Source: an uncultured Nitrospinaceae bacterium (GTDB lineage Bacteria; Nitrospinota; Nitrospinia; Nitrospinales; VA-1). Taken from it: DNA of 7,795 bases. Shown here piece by piece: positions 5,505 to 7,795 of this stretch. The DNA is taken from contig CAJJDL010000166.1 of the NCBI GenBank assembly GCA_905182935.1, forward strand, positions 1 through 7,795, read 5' to 3'. Under the pieces are notes generated by a model. It worked only from the letters and a program-made list of their open reading frames with translations. It searched no databases and had not been told where the DNA came from. The translations under genes and the position numbers were made by a program. Numbering within the stretch: position 1 is the first letter of the stretch; each line of letters opens with the position of its first letter.

Positions 5505-6295
5505 CGTTTTGTCTGAGTCGGCTTTAATCGCATCGCAGGAGGCCTCCGTTTTATTAATTTTTCTATCTTGGTATTTTCAACCAAAAACTCTAAAGACTTT
5601 ATTTCTCGCGGAGACAGAAACCTATATGCTCCCAATGGAAGCCCGTTTAAATTTAAGTTTCCAAAATGAGTTCGTTTTAGTCTGATCACCGAGTGACCGA
5701 CAACCTCGCAAACTCTCTTAACATGACGATTTTTCCCCTCAAACATTTTAATCTTTATAAAACTATTTTTCCCGCTGACACGGTCTATTTCCACCTCTAG
5801 TGGCATTGTAGGTCGATCATCTAATCTTACACCGCGACCTAGACGCCTTAAAGTTTTTTCATTTGGGACACCTCTCACTTTCACTAGATAGTTACGCGGA
5901 ACTTTATTTTTAGGATCAAGAAGCTTTTTTGTTAAAGCACCATCGCTACTCAGCAATAATGCTCCTTGCGTATTATAGTCAAGTCGCCCTACAGGGAAAA
6001 CTCGGCAAGGGACATTCACAAGTAAATCCATAACTGTCTTCCTCCCCCGTTCATCTTTACCCATCGTAGTAAGAAAGTTTGCGGGCTTATTAAGAAAAAT
6101 AAACACTCTTTCTTGTGACCGAGGAATCAATTTGGCATTTACTCGAATTTCGTCCGACAAAGGATCTGCTGTGGTTCCCAATTTAGTCACCACATTTCCA
6201 TTAACCTTTACTCGACCTTCGCTCATCCATCTTTCAGCCTCGCGTCTAGAAGTTAATCCGGCGTCGGCGATTATTTTTTGCAAGCGAATTTTCAT
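5501..6295 (-). CDS. rluB: 23S rRNA pseudouridine synthase of the RsuA/RluB family
   Basis: A 264-residue enzyme that isomerises a uridine in rRNA, for RluB U2605 of the 23S rRNA (E. coli numbering). The N-terminal S4 RNA-binding domain is at 1-50 (LQKIIADAGLTSRREAERWM, GRVKVNGNVV). The catalytic domain has FLNKPANFLTTM (67-78), then GRLDYNTQGALLLSSDG (103-119), in which D106 is the catalytic aspartate. NYLVKVRG and EGKNRHVKRVCEVVGHSVIRLKR complete the fold. A basic tail of about 20 residues (IEKLIKRRPP...TQTKR) follows the domain. Choice of RluB over RsuA, RluE or RluF rests on the S4 domain, the length and the adjacency to scpB, a common arrangement. The ATG at 6295 has only a weak Shine-Dalgarno, and 58 nt separate it from scpB. 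Its TGA overlaps the next ATG, coupling it to the secreted protein gene. Confidence 0.88.
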   Translation of the reverse strand: MKIRLQKIIADAGLTSRREAERWMSEGRVKVNGNVVTKLGTTADPLSDEIRVNAKLIPRSQERVFIFLNKPANFLTTMGKDERGRKTVMDLLVNVPCRVFPVGRLDYNTQGALLLSSDGALTKKLLDPKNKVPRNYLVKVRGVPNEKTLRRLGRGVRLDDRPTMPLEVEIDRVSGKNSFIKIKMFEGKNRHVKRVCEVVGHSVIRLKRTHFGNLNLNGLPLGAYRFLSPREIKSLEFLVENTKIEKLIKRRPPAMRLKPTQTKR

Positions 6296-6353
6296 ATATC
6301 ACAACGCGGTTAAAAGGTAATTCGTTAGAAATGCCACTGACGTTTACGTTTAA

Positions 6354-7046
6354 TTAAGAGCCCTGAGAGGAATCAATTTCGGTAGGCTCAAAGGAGTCAA
6401 TTTTAGTAGGTTCAGGAGGCTTCAACTCTTCAGAAACTGAATCAAATATTTCATCTTTAATATTGCTGTCAGATAATTCATCAAAAGGAAGTATTGTTTG
6501 ATTTGACGAAATCTCACCCTCAAGTTCATTCTCCTTAAAATCCTCCAAGGTAGGCAAGTCGCTTAAATCTCTCAAACCAAAATACTCTAGAAATTTACGT
6601 GTAGTTCGATACATAATAGGCCTACCAGGAACTTTTTTTCTTCCACCAGGAGCAATAACTTTTTTCTCTAGCAACGTCTTAACAACCCCGCTAGAATCTA
6701 CACCACGAATTTCTTCAACTTCTAGCCTAGTCAAAGGCTGTTTGTAAGCTATAATCGCAAGTGTATCAAGGCTAGGCTGTGACAACTTTGTTGTCTTATC
6801 AAATTTAAGAAACTTACGCACCCAATCTGAATAATCATTACGCGTGCAAAGCTGATAACCCTCTGCGACCTGAATAATCTGCAAATTACGCGATTTATAC
6901 TCCTCCATCAATTCTTCCAAAATAGAATTAAGAGCAACTTTTTCAACTTTATCTGCAAGTAAATTCTTAAATTGACTATCACTAACTGGTTGATCCGCAG
7001 CCAAAAGAATATTCTCAATAATAGCTTTAACTTCTTCTCTTTCCAC
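6354..7046 (-). CDS. scpB: Segregation and condensation protein B (ScpB)
   Basis: A 230-residue subunit of the SMC-ScpA-ScpB condensin that organises and separates chromosomes in the cytoplasm. Two winged-helix domains are recognisable: residues about 5-80 (VKAIIENILLAADQPVS ... IIQVAEGYQLCTRNDY) and about 90-165 (LSQPSLDTLAIIAYKQPLTR, EVEEIRGVDSSGVVKTLLEK, GRPIMYRTTRKFLEYFGL). Two upstream in-line starts exist, TTG at 7052 and GTG at 7046. The GTG is favoured because AAGGG lies about 9 nt before it, against about 3 nt for the TTG. The C-terminal extension (from about 175) is acidic and includes a tandem repeat. The usual partner scpA is not next to it; a dCTP deaminase gene is. The 58-nt gap to rluB suggests a shared transcript. 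Confidence 0.9.
   Translation of the reverse strand: MEREEVKAIIENILLAADQPVSDSQFKNLLADKVEKVALNSILEELMEEYKSRNLQIIQVAEGYQLCTRNDYSDWVRKFLKFDKTTKLSQPSLDTLAIIAYKQPLTRLEVEEIRGVDSSGVVKTLLEKKVIAPGGRKKVPGRPIMYRTTRKFLEYFGLRDLSDLPTLEDFKENELEGEISSNQTILPFDELSDSNIKDEIFDSVSEELKPPEPTKIDSFEPTEIDSSQGS
6369..6416 (-). repeat. Two-copy 24-bp tandem repeat in the scpB 3' end
   Basis: Units 6369-6392 and 6393-6416 match at 18 of 24 bases. On the coding strand they encode EPTKIDSF and EPTEIDSS in the disordered, acidic tail of ScpB, outside the winged-helix domains. The multiple of three keeps the frame. It looks like a diverged duplication. Confidence 0.7.
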
Positions 7047-7124
7047 CAGCAATTTCCCTTTTAAGATTTTCGTAAATACTAAAACTTTGATCTAAGTTAG
7101 GCTACCTTTCACACAAAACAAAAG

Positions 7125-7154
7125 AATATATAAAAGCAGGCTTGCGCCTCTCAA
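7125..7154 (-). promoter_or_regulatory. Possible sigma70-like promoter upstream of scpB
   Basis: On the - strand TTGAGA (7154-7149; five of six bases) is 18 nt from TATATT (7130-7125; five of six). It begins immediately after the stop codon of the dCTP deaminase gene and would give a leader of about 70 nt before the GTG of scpB. The spacer contains the hairpin listed separately, so the two readings compete. Confidence 0.4.
7129..7149 (-). terminator. Weak hairpin after the dCTP deaminase gene
   Basis: On the - strand AGGC-GCAA-GCCT (7149-7138) forms a 4-bp stem closed by a GNRA-type loop; after a GC come TTTTATATA. The stem is short for a rho-independent terminator, but it is the only hairpin found between the dCTP deaminase stop and scpB. 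Confidence 0.25.
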
Positions 7155-7795
7155 TCACTTAAAATATTTACTTAATGCTAATCCTTGCGAGTGATAATTA
7201 GATTTAATTTTTTTACCATACACCTTGCTAGGTTTTTCGATAACATTTTCGAATTTGAGTCGGCAAAATGTTTGACCATCTTCTACCATGAAAGGAACAT
7301 CATGTGGGCGAACTTCCATAACAGCGCGAGTTCCTTGATTTTTCATGTTTTTACCTCCGTGCCAGCCAAAACCAGGATCAAAAAACCCAGCATAATGGGT
7401 ACGCAATTCTCCACTATTTGGTTCATAAGCAACCATTTCGGCAAGCAAATGCGGCCAAATGCATATTTTTTCTTTGGACATCATTATATAAAAGCTTTCA
7501 GGTTCTAATATTAATCTTTTATTCCTAATTTGAGCCAGCGTGATAGGTTCCCAAAAGTCCATAGGATGATAGTGGCGATTAAGGCTCATATCAATAACAC
7601 TAGAATTTGTTTTTGCTTTGTAGGCAACCACACGGTCTTTGCCCTCTCCCGCTAGATCTAAACTAATGAACAATCCATTATCAATCTTTACCTCTTTGAC
7701 TCTAACCGAATTACCATCATCACCGAACAAAATAGGAGTTTTTTTATAATGGTTTTTCAACTGAATATCTGATAGATGAGGGTTTCCCTGAAAAA
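7155..7795 (-). CDS. dcd: Long-type 2'-deoxycytidine 5'-triphosphate deaminase, C-terminal part (5' end outside window)
   Basis: The frame is open to the right edge, giving 212 visible residues; the TTG at 7760 is internal, because GNPHLSDIQ precedes it without a stop. The enzyme deaminates dCTP to dUTP for thymidylate supply. The visible part holds a Dcd/dUTPase-like beta fold: LILEPESFYIMMSKE, then HYAGFFDPGFGWHGG, the insertion GKNMKNQGTR, AVMEVRPHDVPFMVEDGQTFCRL, and the conserved end YHSQGLALSKYF. The glutamate of AVMEVR (codon 7314-7316) fits the catalytic Glu of the family. The insertion between DPGF and the glutamate and this C-terminus match the roughly 360-residue type described mainly in alphaproteobacteria, not the roughly 190-residue E. 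coli Dcd. The stop is followed after 108 nt by scpB in the same direction. Confidence 0.82.
   Translation of the reverse strand, partial: FQGNPHLSDIQLKNHYKKTPILFGDDGNSVRVKEVKIDNGLFISLDLAGEGKDRVVAYKAKTNSSVIDMSLNRHYHPMDFWEPITLAQIRNKRLILEPESFYIMMSKEKICIWPHLLAEMVAYEPNSGELRTHYAGFFDPGFGWHGGKNMKNQGTRAVMEVRPHDVPFMVEDGQTFCRLKFENVIEKPSKVYGKKIKSNYHSQGLALSKYFK

Overview
The window is AT-rich bacterial chromosome, densely coding, from a Gram-negative organism. The evidence for that is a lipid-linked glycan flippase, a secreted protein with a Sec signal peptide, and RsuA/RluB-type and ScpB housekeeping genes. Lineage is unresolved. MqnC points to menaquinone synthesis by the futalosine route, found in many deltaproteobacteria-like, epsilonproteobacterial and other lineages. 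The dCTP deaminase is the long type best known from alphaproteobacteria. Low GC and compact spacing would fit an uncultured aquatic bacterium, but this is inference only.

Layout. Positions 1-1305 (+ strand) are the end of a surface-polysaccharide cluster: the C-terminal part of a Wzx/MATE-like flippase, overlapped by a complete GT4 glycosyltransferase. Everything else is on the - strand and converges on it. Reading leftward from the right edge: a dCTP deaminase cut by the window end; scpB; rluB; a secreted protein of uncertain function; and an AI-2E family permease. The rluB, secreted-protein and permease genes overlap by 4 nt or are separated by 1 nt, so they look like a translationally coupled operon. 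That operon ends in a hairpin plus T-tract whose stem includes the permease stop codon. After a 199-nt AT-rich gap with a good sigma70-like promoter (exact TATAAT), a second operon follows: a stand-alone parvulin prolyl isomerase, a VOC-fold protein and mqnC. It ends in a hairpin that abuts the glycosyltransferase stop codon.

The most striking signal is a run of ten G at 271-280, inside codons 17-20 of the glycosyltransferase. In AT-rich DNA such a tract is unexpected. Its place at the 5' end of a surface-glycan gene is the classic layout of a slipped-strand phase-variation switch. The sequenced length (10) is the in-frame, ON state. Nine or eleven G would stop the TTG-initiated frame within about 40 codons. 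Eleven (or eight) G would instead place an ATG at 251 in frame with the rest of the enzyme.

No tRNA, rRNA, CRISPR array, transposase or integrase was seen. No gene-free stretch exceeds 300 bases.
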